Source: Sulfitobacter geojensis (GTDB lineage Bacteria; Pseudomonadota; Alphaproteobacteria; Rhodobacterales; Rhodobacteraceae). Taken from it: DNA of 64,000 nucleotides. Positions 35,209-44,043 of this stretch are shown here, in pieces. Below the pieces are notes generated by a model. That model saw nothing but the letters and a program-made list of their open reading frames with translations. It did no database searches and was not told where the DNA came from. Each line of letters opens with the position of its first letter. The stretch's first letter is position 1. Made by a program: the position numbers and the translations under genes. The stretch covers positions 1,178,001 through 1,242,000 of the forward strand of contig NZ_JASE01000005.1 in NCBI RefSeq assembly GCF_000622325.1, given 5' to 3'.

Positions 35209-35521
35209 CCGGCAGAAAGGGAACCCCGACCTTTGCAAAATCGGGATCAGCAGATATGACGCCCATGAATAACCGGAATGGCGACGCACGCTGCGTTGCA
35301 ACAACATAGGTGCCGCCACGACGAACGAATGCTGGGTCAGCAAAGTGCGAATAGTCGACGATCGGACTGTCCAGCATCGTGTAAGTTCGACGCCTGATCT
35401 TTGCTGCGGCATTTACGAATGGCCGGTTGAACCGCTGCGCGCAGCACGAACTTTTGGGCTCAATCCCTATGTAGGCGATGCTGTATTGACCGACCTTGGT
35501 TAGAGGATTACATGTAGCTCT
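35209..35521. other. Intergenic region with degenerate repeat and leader promoter
   Basis: 313 bases between the phosphodiesterase and the Trp leader. Bases 35399-35428 match 36747-36776 beyond trpS with differences that are almost all transitions. At the right edge TTGACC (35486-35491) with a weak -10 near 35508 could start transcription at or very near the leader ATG. Confidence 0.5.
35486..35514 (+). promoter_or_regulatory. Candidate promoter of the Trp-attenuated trpS
   Basis: A -35-like TTGACC is followed 16 bases on by TTACAT, a poor -10. The implied start is close to the leader AUG, so the transcript may be nearly leaderless, as described for the alphaproteobacterial trp leader of Sinorhizobium. 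Confidence 0.4.
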
Positions 35522-35572
35522 ATGGAAAGCACAAAAATAATCTCAAACTTTTGGTGGCTGGTCTCCTCATAA
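35522..35572 (+). CDS. Trp leader peptide
   Basis: A 16-codon frame reads MESTKIISNFWWLVSS and stops at TAA. Tandem Trp codons (35552-35557) lie five codons before the stop, exactly where stalling would free the downstream antiterminator arm. No strong Shine-Dalgarno is at the usual distance, consistent with leaderless translation. Two adjacent Trp codons in so short a frame directly before attenuator stems and a tryptophanyl-tRNA synthetase are unlikely by chance. Confidence 0.85.
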   Translation: MESTKIISNFWWLVSS

Positions 35573-35623
35573 GGCGACTGGACAGTATTCTATTCCGAGG
35601 TCGCCGTTAGGGCGGCCTTTTTT
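35573..35623 (+). terminator. Ribosome-mediated transcription attenuator
   Basis: Arm 2, GGCGAC (35573-35578, next to the leader stop), can pair with arm 3, GTCGCC (35600-35605), as the antiterminator. Arm 3 extended (GGTCGCC, 35599-35605) can instead pair with arm 4, GGCGGCC (35611-35617), around a 5-base loop, followed by six T: a rho-independent terminator. Stalling at the Trp codons would favour 2:3 and read-through into trpS. Fast translation to the stop would cover arm 2 and allow termination. Confidence 0.85.
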
Positions 35624-35668
35624 GTTTCCATGCGTCCTGCGGCACCTCTTCTCAACGAGGACATGCTC

Positions 35669-36670
35669 ATGACCAAACCAGTCATTTTTACCGGAGACCG
35701 CACGACCGGGCCTCTTCATATCGGCCATTACGCAGGTTCGCTTGCAAATCGTTTGGCGTACCAAAACAGTCATGAGCAATTTTTGCTTTTGGCGGATACT
35801 CAAGCACTAACCGACAACGCTCATGATCCTGAAAAGGTACGACGCAGCGTGATGGAAGTTGCTCTTGATTACCTTGCTGTCGGCATCGATCCAATGCGCA
35901 CGACAATCTGCCTGCAATCGCATCTACCAGCGCTTGCGGAACTGTCGATGCTGTATCTCAACTTCGTCACCGTATCCCGCTTAGAACGCAATCCAACGAT
36001 TAAAGATGAGATCCGGACGCGTGGATTTGGCCGTGATATACCTGCGGGCTTTCTATGCTACCCGGCGGCACAAGCCGCTGATATCACTGCATTCAAAGCA
36101 ACCCTGGTCCCAGTGGGCGACGACCAAGCGCCACTCATAGAACAGACTAATGAGATAGTGCGTCGGATCAATTCCACCGCTAACCGAAAGGTACTTCCCG
36201 AGGCCGTCGCTGTTATTCCAAAGGCCGGACGGCTTCCTGGCATCGACGGCAAAGCGAAGATGTCTAAATCAGGTGGCAACGCTATTCCACTTTCGGCATC
36301 GCCAGATGAAATCAGCGTCGCCGTCAAAGCGATGTTTACCGATCCGAGCCATTTGCGTGTCGAAGACCCCGGACAGGTCGAAGGCAATGTTGTCTTTGCG
36401 TATCTGGACGCGTTTGATGAAGACAAGATCGCTGTTGAAGAGCTGACGGCAAAGTACCAGCGAGGCGGGCTTGGCGACGGAGTGGTCAAAAAACGACTGG
36501 ACGGCATACTGCAAGAGCTGCTTGCTCCTATTCGGACGCGAAGAGCGCAACTGTCGAAAGACCCCGCCTATGTCTTAGACGTAATTAGAAAAGGTACGGA
36601 GATTGCACGAGACCGAACAAACGCCACCAAGCGCGAAGTTGTCGAACACCTTGGGTTGTTCAGGCTTTGA
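35669..36670 (+). CDS. trpS: Divergent tryptophanyl-tRNA synthetase
   Basis: 333 residues, the normal length for class I TrpRS. Signature HIGH lies at residues 17-20 ([13 protein letters not shown]) and KMSKS at 197-201 ([10 protein letters not shown]). The N-terminal [14 protein letters not shown] is unlike the usual alphaproteobacterial SGIQPSGNLHLGNY form and closer to TrpRS of some Gram-positive bacteria, so it is probably an auxiliary, transferred copy. ATG at 35669 is chosen: GAGG lies 8 bases upstream. The gene is monocistronic, controlled by the attenuator, and flanked by matching degenerate repeats. Confidence 0.92.
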   Translation: MTKPVIFTGDRTTGPLHIGHYAGSLANRLAYQNSHEQFLLLADTQALTDNAHDPEKVRRSVMEVALDYLAVGIDPMRTTICLQSHLPALAELSMLYLNFVTVSRLERNPTIKDEIRTRGFGRDIPAGFLCYPAAQAADITAFKATLVPVGDDQAPLIEQTNEIVRRINSTANRKVLPEAVAVIPKAGRLPGIDGKAKMSKSGGNAIPLSASPDEISVAVKAMFTDPSHLRVEDPGQVEGNVVFAYLDAFDEDKIAVEELTAKYQRGGLGDGVVKKRLDGILQELLAPIRTRRAQLSKDPAYVLDVIRKGTEIARDRTNATKREVVEHLGLFRL

Positions 36671-36884
36671 CCTGTAAACTTTGGAGTTGGAGCTGCCGTT
36701 CGTACATCTTGCAGTATCGGTTAAAATGGGCTCTCCCGACACCTTCGCCGCAGCATCTACGAACGGCTGGTCCGAGAACGGGTGCCATTCGCTGTGTCGA
36801 GCTTGAACTGGTAAGACGCAGGACGAAGCGCCAATTCGCTGCGGTTGCGCCAGTGGCTGCTTTGGAAGGTCTGAGAGGGACTAC

Positions 36885-39320
36885 TCAAGCCCGCATGCGT
36901 TCGAACCCGGAATCAAAGGGTGAAGGTTCGATAATATGCGCAGCGATGTGTTCACCGCACAAGTCAAGCTGCAGCGATGATCCGACAGCGGCAAAATCGG
37001 GTTTAACGAAGGCGTAGGCAAGGTTCATTCCGACACGGTGGCCATAGTCTCCGGACGTGATGGTGCCAACCACTGTGTTGCCTTGCATGAGTGATGCGCC
37101 CGGGTGTGCCGGGGCGTGGTCAGTATCGATCTTTAAAGTGACCAGTTTGCTTTGCGGTCCAGCAGCCTGCCGTTTCAGGAGTGCCGCTTTGCCGATGAAA
37201 TCCTGCTTGTCCAGTTTAACGAACCGCGAAAGGCCCGTCTCGAAAGGGTCGAATTCGGTAATCAGGTCGGCTTTCCAGTGGAGAAACCCTTTCTCCATGC
37301 GCATGGAGTCCACAGCGCGCGCGCCGAAGAGTTTCAGACCATGCGCCTTTCCCGCCTCGCGCAAAGCAAGATAGGTGGCATAAAGCGATGCGTTCGGCAC
37401 ATGGATTTCGTATGCCAGTTCCCCCGAAAAGCTGACGCCCATCACCACGGCGGGTGCGAACCCGATGCAACATTCGCGCACTGACAGCCACGGGAATGCC
37501 GCTGCAGACCAGTCTCCGCGCGCGCAATCGGACAAGACGGCGCGTGCCTTCGGCCCCGCCAATACCAGTATTGTGTGGTCATTGGTCAGGCTACGAAGCT
37601 GCACATCCTCATTCGGGTCCAGATGCGCGGCCAGCCAATCCATGTCGTGGTATTCCGAGGCGGCAGCCGATCCGTACCAGACCCGGTCCGGCCCGCGATC
37701 CGATGCAGGCAGATTGGCCACGGTCGCCTCTGCCTTGACGCAGCCTTGTTCGTTCAGGAGATACCCCAGACCGACGCGGCCATCGCGTTTGGTGACGGTC
37801 CCGCAGATCATGCGGTCAAGGAAAGCGTGACGATCCTTACCGGTGATTTCGATACGGTTGAAACCATTCACTTCTGCCAAGCCTACATGCGTTGCAACAT
37901 TGGCAACCTCGGCGGCAATGACGTCGAACGCCTCGTCGAAATTGAAGCTCAACGAGGGGTGAAAATCCGGCGATGGCTTGATGTAATCCACGCGCTCCCA
38001 TCCGTTCACCACCGTGAATTCCGCGCCTTCTGCGGCCAGAACAGGCGTCAGGGGCGTTGTTTTGGCATTGCGCCCTGCGGGGCGGTGTTCGTGCGGGAAA
38101 TGAAACCGGAACTCGTTCTGATAGTCCTCTATTGCCTTGTGCGCGGTCATCTCGACCGTCGCATGACCGGTGAACCGCCGCGGGTCGATCACCCAGGTGT
38201 CATAGCACGCCTCGCCCTCCACGATCTGCTGCGCCAGAAGCCAGCCGTGGCCGCCGCCTTCGCCCAGCCCCGCACGCAGGCCGATGATACAATAGGCGTT
38301 GCGCTTTCCGGGAATTGGCCCGACCAAGGGCGCACCGTCGATTGTGTAAGTGATCGGGCCGTTCACGATCCGCTTGATCCCGACCTCGGCCAAGGCAGGC
38401 ATCCGTTCAAACGCGCCTTCCAGAACGTCCATGACGCGGTCCAGATCATCAGGGCACAGATCGTTAGAAAAGCTCGGGCTGATGCCGTCCATCCCCCAGG
38501 TTTTGCAATCCTGTTCATAAAAACCGACCAGAAGTCCGCCCTTTTCCTGACGGGAATAATAGTCCGAGATCGGACAGCGCAGGAGAGGCATGCGGTGCCC
38601 GGCCTCCGCGATGGCGGGAATGTCCTCGGTTACGAAATATTGGTGTTCCATCGACGCGACGGGATGCTGAACGCCCATCATCGCCCCGATCTCGTTCACG
38701 CGGTAGCCGCCCGCATTGACCACGATGTCACAATCGATATCACCGTGCTCCGTGTGTACGGTCCATGTATCGTCCTTGTGCTGGGTCAGCCCGGTTACGG
38801 GGGTGTTGCGATAGACCTCTGCCCCGGCCTTGCGCGCATGAAACGCAAGCGCCTGGCACAGCTGGGCAGGGTCGATATCGCCATCTTCGCCATCCCAAAG
38901 CCCGCCCAGAAGATTGTCGGTCGAAATCAGTGGGTGGCGGCGCGCGCATTCTTCGGCGTCGATCACCTCGTATTCCACGCCCATACCCCGCGCCATCGAC
39001 GCGAAATGACGATAGCCCTGCATCTGCTCTTCGGTGTTGGCCAGGCGAATGCCGCCATCGCCATGATGATAGCCGACTGGATACTCCGGATCGTCCCGAA
39101 GCTTTTTGTAAAGGGCGATGGAGTGGGACTTGAGGCCCACCATCGTCTGCGTCATGCCGAAATTCGTGACCTGTGCCGCCGAATGCCATGTGGTGCCGGA
39201 CGTCAGTTCATCCCGTTCAACCAAGACAACGTCGGACCATCCCATCTGCGTGAGGTGATACAGGGTCGAGCAGCCCGCGATGCCGCCACCGATGACGACG
39301 ACTTTGGTCCTGGACTTCAT
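36885..39320 (-). CDS. FAD-dependent oxidoreductase with GcvT domain (dimethylglycine/sarcosine dehydrogenase-like)
   Basis: 811 residues. The N-terminal DAO domain (1-~370) has the FAD dinucleotide fold GGGIAGCSTLYHL and the TSGTTWHSA motif whose His is often the covalent FAD site in this family. A FAO_M linker follows, and the C-terminal ~400 residues are a folate-binding aminomethyltransferase (GcvT) domain (NRIEITGKDRHAFLDRM; FLHWKADL). The family demethylates N-methylated amines and passes the one-carbon unit to tetrahydrofolate. It is divergent from a LysR gene. Confidence 0.88.
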   Translation of the reverse strand: MKSRTKVVVIGGGIAGCSTLYHLTQMGWSDVVLVERDELTSGTTWHSAAQVTNFGMTQTMVGLKSHSIALYKKLRDDPEYPVGYHHGDGGIRLANTEEQMQGYRHFASMARGMGVEYEVIDAEECARRHPLISTDNLLGGLWDGEDGDIDPAQLCQALAFHARKAGAEVYRNTPVTGLTQHKDDTWTVHTEHGDIDCDIVVNAGGYRVNEIGAMMGVQHPVASMEHQYFVTEDIPAIAEAGHRMPLLRCPISDYYSRQEKGGLLVGFYEQDCKTWGMDGISPSFSNDLCPDDLDRVMDVLEGAFERMPALAEVGIKRIVNGPITYTIDGAPLVGPIPGKRNAYCIIGLRAGLGEGGGHGWLLAQQIVEGEACYDTWVIDPRRFTGHATVEMTAHKAIEDYQNEFRFHFPHEHRPAGRNAKTTPLTPVLAAEGAEFTVVNGWERVDYIKPSPDFHPSLSFNFDEAFDVIAAEVANVATHVGLAEVNGFNRIEITGKDRHAFLDRMICGTVTKRDGRVGLGYLLNEQGCVKAEATVANLPASDRGPDRVWYGSAAASEYHDMDWLAAHLDPNEDVQLRSLTNDHTILVLAGPKARAVLSDCARGDWSAAAFPWLSVRECCIGFAPAVVMGVSFSGELAYEIHVPNASLYATYLALREAGKAHGLKLFGARAVDSMRMEKGFLHWKADLITEFDPFETGLSRFVKLDKQDFIGKAALLKRQAAGPQSKLVTLKIDTDHAPAHPGASLMQGNTVVGTITSGDYGHRVGMNLAYAFVKPDFAAVGSSLQLDLCGEHIAAHIIEPSPFDSGFERMRA

Positions 39321-39371
39321 GATGCGCTCCTTGAACTGTTGCTGCGATCATCTTGACAGACCTACTATCCT

Positions 39372-39400
39372 TTGAAAATTCTTTTTATATCTGGTATAAT
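39372..39400 (+). promoter_or_regulatory. Near-consensus promoter of the LysR gene
   Basis: TTGAAA (39372-39377), a 17-base spacer, then a perfect TATAAT (39395-39400), 23 bases before the GTG start. Confidence 0.75.
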
Positions 39401-39415
39401 CTCAGAAAATCTGAG
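39401..39415. promoter_or_regulatory. LysR-type dyad CTCAG-N5-CTGAG
   Basis: A perfect inverted repeat of 5-bp arms with a 5-base spacer directly follows the -10 box and covers the expected transcription start. A regulator bound here would repress its own gene while possibly activating the divergent oxidoreductase. Confidence 0.6.
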
Positions 39416-39423
39416 GTTTAATT

Positions 39424-40356
39424 GTGACACTTTCCCTGCGCGCCATGCGCTACGTACAAGCTGCCTTGAAACATGGCAGCATCACGGGTGCGGCAGAGGC
39501 CACACACGTCACACCATCCGCTATTGCGGCTGCATTGGATCAGGCCGAAGCCGCGTTCGGTATGGCGCTTGTCACGCGCGCCCGGGCGAAGGGCATCTTT
39601 CCGACCGCCGCAGGCCGAGATGTCGGACGGCGTATCGATGATCTGCTGGAACGCTACGAAGGATTGCTCACGAGCATTTCCGATCTTCAATCAAACCTCT
39701 CAGGCAATCTGAGCATTGGATACAACGCACCGATTGCTCCGGCGTTTCTACCGATGCTTGCCGCGCAGATACTTGAGGCCAATCCCGGCGTGACGTTTAC
39801 GCTGACCGAAGGCGACAACAACTCTGTCCAGACCGGTTTGGTGGACGGGCAATTCGATGTGATCCTGTTTGTCGAAGAACTGCCCAATCCGCAAATCGAG
39901 ATGCAACCGCTGATTTATGCGCCAACATATTGCCTGTGTCCCACGGACCATGCGCTTGCCCAGCAGGAGACGGTCAGCGTTTCCCAAGTCGTCGCCGAAC
40001 CGCTGATCCTGTTGGATCGACCGGCTGCGCGCGGGTATTACTTGGATCTGCTCGAACAGAACGGAGGAGAGCTGCACATCGTGGCGACCGCTAATTCAAC
40101 TGAAATGGTGCGGTCGCTCGTTGCCTCGAAAATCGGGATTTCCCTGTTGAACATGAAACCACAGGACCTGCCGACTTACGCAGGACAAGACATATGCTGC
40201 CTACCGATCCGGGACAGCAACAGCGGCGTCACACTCTCACTGGGTTTTGCACCAGGGCCGAAACGAAAACTGGTTCAGACCTTTGTCGAAAGCTGCGTCA
40301 CATTTTTTGAGAACCCGTCGGACGCGAACTTGACTGTTTCCATGGCTTGTGTCTGA
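39424..40356 (+). CDS. LysR-family transcriptional regulator
   Basis: 310 residues, GTG start. A winged helix-turn-helix covers residues 1-60 (MRYVQAALKHGSITGAAEATHVTPSAIAAALDQAEAAFGM) and a LysR effector domain follows. It is divergent from the FAD/GcvT oxidoreductase with a shared 103-base control region, so it probably regulates that gene in response to a methylated amine or related compound (inference). Confidence 0.88.
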   Translation: MTLSLRAMRYVQAALKHGSITGAAEATHVTPSAIAAALDQAEAAFGMALVTRARAKGIFPTAAGRDVGRRIDDLLERYEGLLTSISDLQSNLSGNLSIGYNAPIAPAFLPMLAAQILEANPGVTFTLTEGDNNSVQTGLVDGQFDVILFVEELPNPQIEMQPLIYAPTYCLCPTDHALAQQETVSVSQVVAEPLILLDRPAARGYYLDLLEQNGGELHIVATANSTEMVRSLVASKIGISLLNMKPQDLPTYAGQDICCLPIRDSNSGVTLSLGFAPGPKRKLVQTFVESCVTFFENPSDANLTVSMACV

Positions 40357-40420
40357 CGTCATATTCTGGTTATGAGTCCTGAACCTAACAGTCCTGACGG
40401 TCTCCAGTCTACTACTCAAG

Positions 40421-41122
40421 TTATACAGGCTGCACTCCAAAGTGGCGATCTAGAATATAGCAAATGTCATCATAGCATGACCCTTTACGCTGCAGTTCTA
40501 AAGTCTCCACATTGATTAGGGTGGAAGACGCGGCGTAGGGGTGAAAGGGTTGCAAACCATGGTCAACTACCACATCGGCGATTTCAATGATTTCTGGTTC
40601 GATGTCCTCGACCTTGAACTTGGTGCCTCCCAGCGAAACGTTGGCGGAGGATCCGAAAAGAGGAACGTTTTCAGCGAGACTAAGCTTCGTCAAATGGGCA
40701 TGACATTCGCCGGCGTTCATCAACATGACAACCGTTCCGTTCTTGCTGCTGCGCTCCAGCATATCTGCATCCATCCCAGCCAACAAAGAGTGGCTCATAT
40801 CAGCAGGCGCGATGCATCCGAGTGGCAGATTGTAATCAAGCGTAATCGCCTCGACAATTTCGCGGCCGCGGGTGGAACATTGGTGCACCTGACGGTGCAT
40901 TTCCAAGTTGCCAATCATCGCATTGAGCTTACCGGATGCGCGGCGCTTGGTTTTGAAAATGCGTTGCAAGGCGTCTGAGCTATTCGCCATCGCAGCGTAA
41001 CCAATTGTATGGGGCAGAATGGCGATGCCGCCGTTTTTAACAGCCTCGAACGCGCGCGCGGCATCAGCCTTAGCGTCAAAAAGCGGTTCCGCACGGCGGG
41101 GTGATTGCGTGTTCAATGTCAT
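40421..41122 (-). CDS. YrdC/Sua5-domain protein
   Basis: 233 residues of the YrdC fold. The ATP/bicarbonate site elements are visible as TKRRASGKLNAMI and SSANVSLGGT (the S-x-N of the K-x-R...S-x-N motif). Housekeeping members make threonylcarbamoyl-AMP for tRNA t6A. This one overlaps the CoA-transferase stop (TGATG) in a catabolic operon and has an unusual Tyr/Cys-rich tail, so a specialised carbamoyl-adenylate role is possible but not shown. Confidence 0.75.
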   Translation of the reverse strand: MTLNTQSPRRAEPLFDAKADAARAFEAVKNGGIAILPHTIGYAAMANSSDALQRIFKTKRRASGKLNAMIGNLEMHRQVHQCSTRGREIVEAITLDYNLPLGCIAPADMSHSLLAGMDADMLERSSKNGTVVMLMNAGECHAHLTKLSLAENVPLFGSSANVSLGGTKFKVEDIEPEIIEIADVVVDHGLQPFHPYAASSTLINVETLELQRKGSCYDDICYILDRHFGVQPV

Positions 41123-42345
41123 CAGATGACTCCCTTTTCTATCAGTTGCGTACGCTCGGAAGGGCCAATACCAAGCAAGCCGCCAAAAATTTCATCGTTG
41201 TGTTCGCCCAGTTCAGGCCCGACATGCCGCACGCTGCCCGGTGTGTCAGACAGGCGAGGAGCCACGTTTTGCATTGAAATGGGCCCGAATTCAGGATGCT
41301 CCACCTGCACGATTGCTTCGCGTGCTTTGAAGTGGGGGTCTTCCATCATGTCAGCGGCAGTATAAATCAGTCCGCAGGGCACGCCGTGGTCTTCCAACAG
41401 CGCCTGCAACGGGACCAAGGCAATTGTCTTGGTCCACTCTTCAATCTTCGCATCAAGTTCCGCTTGCGAAGTACCGCGTGCGGAATGGGTTGCATAGCGT
41501 GGATCGCTCGCCAATTCCGGTTGGCCCATCGCAGCAGCCAGCCGCTTAAAAACTGTATCCTGATTCGCGGCAATCAACAGCATCTTGCCTTCGGCCGTTT
41601 CGTAGACATTTGAGGGTGCCACGTTGGGAAGAATGGCGCCGGTACGTTCGCGTACATAGCCCGCCACTTGATGTTCCGTCACAAGGCTTTCCATCATATT
41701 CAACACCGCTTCGTAAATAGCGCTGTCAACGATTTGGCCACGGCCCGTGCGCTCCCTTGCATGGATCGCCATGACTGTTCCGAGGGCCGCATGTATTGCA
41801 GCCAATTCGTCACCGATGGAGATGCCCATACGGCTGGGCGGTGATCCCGGATCACCGACTACATAACGCATTCCGCCCATAGCTTCGCCAATCGCGCCGT
41901 ACCCGGCCCGGCTAGCATAAGGGCCGGTCTGGCCAAATCCGGTGACGCGGACCATGACCAGACGCGGATTGATTTTACTAAGCTCTTCATAGCCGAGGTT
42001 CCAGCGTTCCATCGTACCGGGGCGAAAGTTTTCGATCAAAATATCTGCACCTGCAACAAGATCGCGGACGATTTGTTGCCCCTCTTCGGTACGTAGATTG
42101 AGCGTGATTGATTTCTTGTTACGGGCCACGACGGGCCACCATAACGATTTGCCATGTGGTTTTTCGCGCCCCCAGACCCGCATCGGATCGCCGACACCGG
42201 GTTGCTCGCATTTTATAACCTCAGCGCCGAAATCAGCCAACATCTGCCCGCAAAACGGTCCCGCAAGAAGTTGGCCCATTTCGATCACCCGAAGGTCCTG
42301 TAACGGGCCTTGCAGCGATTTTGTGGATTCTGCCTGTTTTGCCAT
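41122..42345 (-). CDS. CaiB/BaiF family CoA transferase
   Basis: 407 residues, start ATG 42345 after GGAGAAA. Class III CoA transferase features are LRVIEMGQLLAGPFCGQMLADFGAEVIKCE and DILIENFRPGTMERWNLGYE. At the position of the catalytic Asp of formyl-CoA transferase it reads IYEAVLNM, a Glu shared with many family members. It activates an organic acid by transfer from an acyl-CoA such as succinyl-CoA. It is divergent from the HMG-CoA lyase, which would cleave the CoA ester. Confidence 0.88.
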   Translation of the reverse strand: MAKQAESTKSLQGPLQDLRVIEMGQLLAGPFCGQMLADFGAEVIKCEQPGVGDPMRVWGREKPHGKSLWWPVVARNKKSITLNLRTEEGQQIVRDLVAGADILIENFRPGTMERWNLGYEELSKINPRLVMVRVTGFGQTGPYASRAGYGAIGEAMGGMRYVVGDPGSPPSRMGISIGDELAAIHAALGTVMAIHARERTGRGQIVDSAIYEAVLNMMESLVTEHQVAGYVRERTGAILPNVAPSNVYETAEGKMLLIAANQDTVFKRLAAAMGQPELASDPRYATHSARGTSQAELDAKIEEWTKTIALVPLQALLEDHGVPCGLIYTAADMMEDPHFKAREAIVQVEHPEFGPISMQNVAPRLSDTPGSVRHVGPELGEHNDEIFGGLLGIGPSERTQLIEKGVI

Positions 42346-42457
42346 CTGTTTCTCCAGTTCTGTATGCAAAATCGACGGTGGTGGTCGATAATATCTTGCG
42401 TTCTTCACTTTCTGATATACAGTTTGGCATACAAATATAGCAAGGACTTATCGAAAA
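42346..42457. promoter_or_regulatory. Divergent control region, CoA transferase / HMG-CoA lyase
   Basis: 112 bases between divergent genes. TGTATGC near 42362 and GATATACAGTTTGGCATAC near 42412 share a GTAT/ATAC vocabulary typical of GntR operators. The GntR/FCD gene of this operon is the likely regulator. No exact palindrome is present. Confidence 0.35.
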
Positions 42458-43369
42458 TTGCCTGAATTCGCTGAAATCGTCGAAGTTTCTGCCCGAGATG
42501 GTATACAGAATGAGCCAAAGATTCTTGGGCTCACTCAGCGCGTGCGCCTGATTGAGCGTGCGCGGGAAGCCGGTTTGTGTCGCTTCGAGGTTGGTAGCTT
42601 TGTGAGCGCGACCAAGGTGCCGCAGATGGCTGGCACGGACCAATTGGTTCGCGATTTGCCGGCAGAGCTGCGTGCTGACGCTATCGGTTTGGTGTTGAGT
42701 AAAGTGGGTTTTGAGCGTGCCTGTGCGGCGGGGTGCAGTGAGGTAAACTTTGTTATTGTATTGTCCGATACCTTCAGCCTGCGCAATCAGGGGCGCGATA
42801 CGGCGGCATGTGTTGCTTTGTGGAGAGAGATATACAGCGCGATGCCTGCGGGGATGCGTAGCTGCGTGACATTTGCTGCCGCCTTCGGCTGCCCTTTCGA
42901 GGGTGAAGTGACGCGTGCCCGGCTCGAGGCCGTCCTGAGCGAGATTGGAGATGCTTTGCCGGACGAGTTATCGCTGGCCGATACGATCGGCGTTGCTGTG
43001 CCTCGCGATATTCGTGACCGGATCAAGGCGGTTCAGGCTTTCGCGCCAGACAAGCCTCTGCGCCTGCATTTGCACAATACGCGCAATACAGGATACGCGA
43101 ATGTATTCGCGGGGCTTGAGCAGGGCGTGAGCATTTTTGAAGCGAGCCTTGGTGGCGTAGGGGGGTGCCCGTTCGCGCCCCGCGCGACAGGTAATATCGC
43201 GACCGAAGATTTGATTTACATGCTTGAGCGTTCCGGAATTTCAACAGGGGTCGACCTGGATCGAGCGATCAAAGCTGCCGAATGGCTTGAGGGGGCGCTG
43301 AACATTCAGGCACCGGGACTGGTTTTACGTGCGGGTGGTTTTCCTGCCCTAGAAAGGGTCGCAACATGA
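42458..43369 (+). CDS. Hydroxymethylglutaryl-CoA lyase-like enzyme (first copy)
   Basis: 303 residues of the HMGL/DRE-TIM barrel family: EVSARDGIQNE (the catalytic Arg-Asp), metal ligands in LHLHNTRNTG, and the Cys loop LGGVGGCPFAPRATGN. It cleaves a 3-hydroxyacyl-CoA into acetyl-CoA (or an acyl-CoA) and a keto acid. TTG start after AAGGA. Its stop overlaps the GntR start by 4 bases. The neighbouring genes suggest a substrate other than HMG-CoA. Confidence 0.87.
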   Translation: MPEFAEIVEVSARDGIQNEPKILGLTQRVRLIERAREAGLCRFEVGSFVSATKVPQMAGTDQLVRDLPAELRADAIGLVLSKVGFERACAAGCSEVNFVIVLSDTFSLRNQGRDTAACVALWREIYSAMPAGMRSCVTFAAAFGCPFEGEVTRARLEAVLSEIGDALPDELSLADTIGVAVPRDIRDRIKAVQAFAPDKPLRLHLHNTRNTGYANVFAGLEQGVSIFEASLGGVGGCPFAPRATGNIATEDLIYMLERSGISTGVDLDRAIKAAEWLEGALNIQAPGLVLRAGGFPALERVAT

Positions 43370-44043
43370 GTGGAAAGCAAGATCGTCAAAGCGCCGTCGA
43401 AGTTGCGTATCGCTCTTTGCGCAAAGGTATCTTGAGTGGGGCACTGGACGCAGGTGAGCGTTTGACAGAGGCAGCAATCGCCAAGCGGCTTGAGATTAGT
43501 CGCACGCCTGTCCGCGAAGCGATCAGCCGGCTGATTTCTGAGGGCTTTGTCGAGCGCGGCGAGGGCTATAGCACGCGAGTTGTGAATTTCGCGCTCGATG
43601 AGGTGATGCTCGTTTTTGATATTCGGGCACGCATCGAGAGTTATGCGGTGCGCGAAGCGACAATAAATGCCCGACCTGATGAAATTGGGCTGTTGCGGAG
43701 TCTTTCTGATCAGATGACCGCGCTGACGCCACCGCGAAAGGAGGCGGAATTCGAAACGCTGAGCGACCTCAACGAGGAGTTTCACCGCACGCTTTACGGG
43801 CTCACACGCTCGCCCCGGTTGCAGGTCATCATGGGGGCGGTCGTGGATGTTGGCATCGTTGCCCGCACCTACCGCAGCTACTCCGACCGCGCGATGATCC
43901 GCAGCGCCAATCATCATGCCGAACTGGTGGATGCGATTGAAGCCGGACAGCCGGATTGGGCCGAAAGTGTTATGCGCTCTCATGTGCTGGCGGCCAAGGC
44001 GAGCCTTGTCGCACTGAAGCCTGAAGATAAGGAGATCAAATGA
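43366..44043 (+). CDS. GntR-family regulator, FCD domain
   Basis: 225 residues. The winged helix-turn-helix is LTEAAIAKRLEISRTPVREAISRLISEGFVE, and the C-terminal all-helical FCD domain has the metal/ligand region (ELNEEFHRTLYGLTRSPRL-like; NHHAELVDAIEAG). FadR-C type regulators sense small organic acids. It lies inside the operon and overlaps both neighbours (ATGA-type), so it likely controls the left half of the catabolic island. Confidence 0.88.
   Translation: MSGKQDRQSAVEVAYRSLRKGILSGALDAGERLTEAAIAKRLEISRTPVREAISRLISEGFVERGEGYSTRVVNFALDEVMLVFDIRARIESYAVREATINARPDEIGLLRSLSDQMTALTPPRKEAEFETLSDLNEEFHRTLYGLTRSPRLQVIMGAVVDVGIVARTYRSYSDRAMIRSANHHAELVDAIEAGQPDWAESVMRSHVLAAKASLVALKPEDKEIK

Noticed and set aside
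37575..39356. 593-codon plus-strand frame
   Set aside because: It lies fully antisense to the FAD/GcvT oxidoreductase, which has clear domains. The frame has no recognisable motif.
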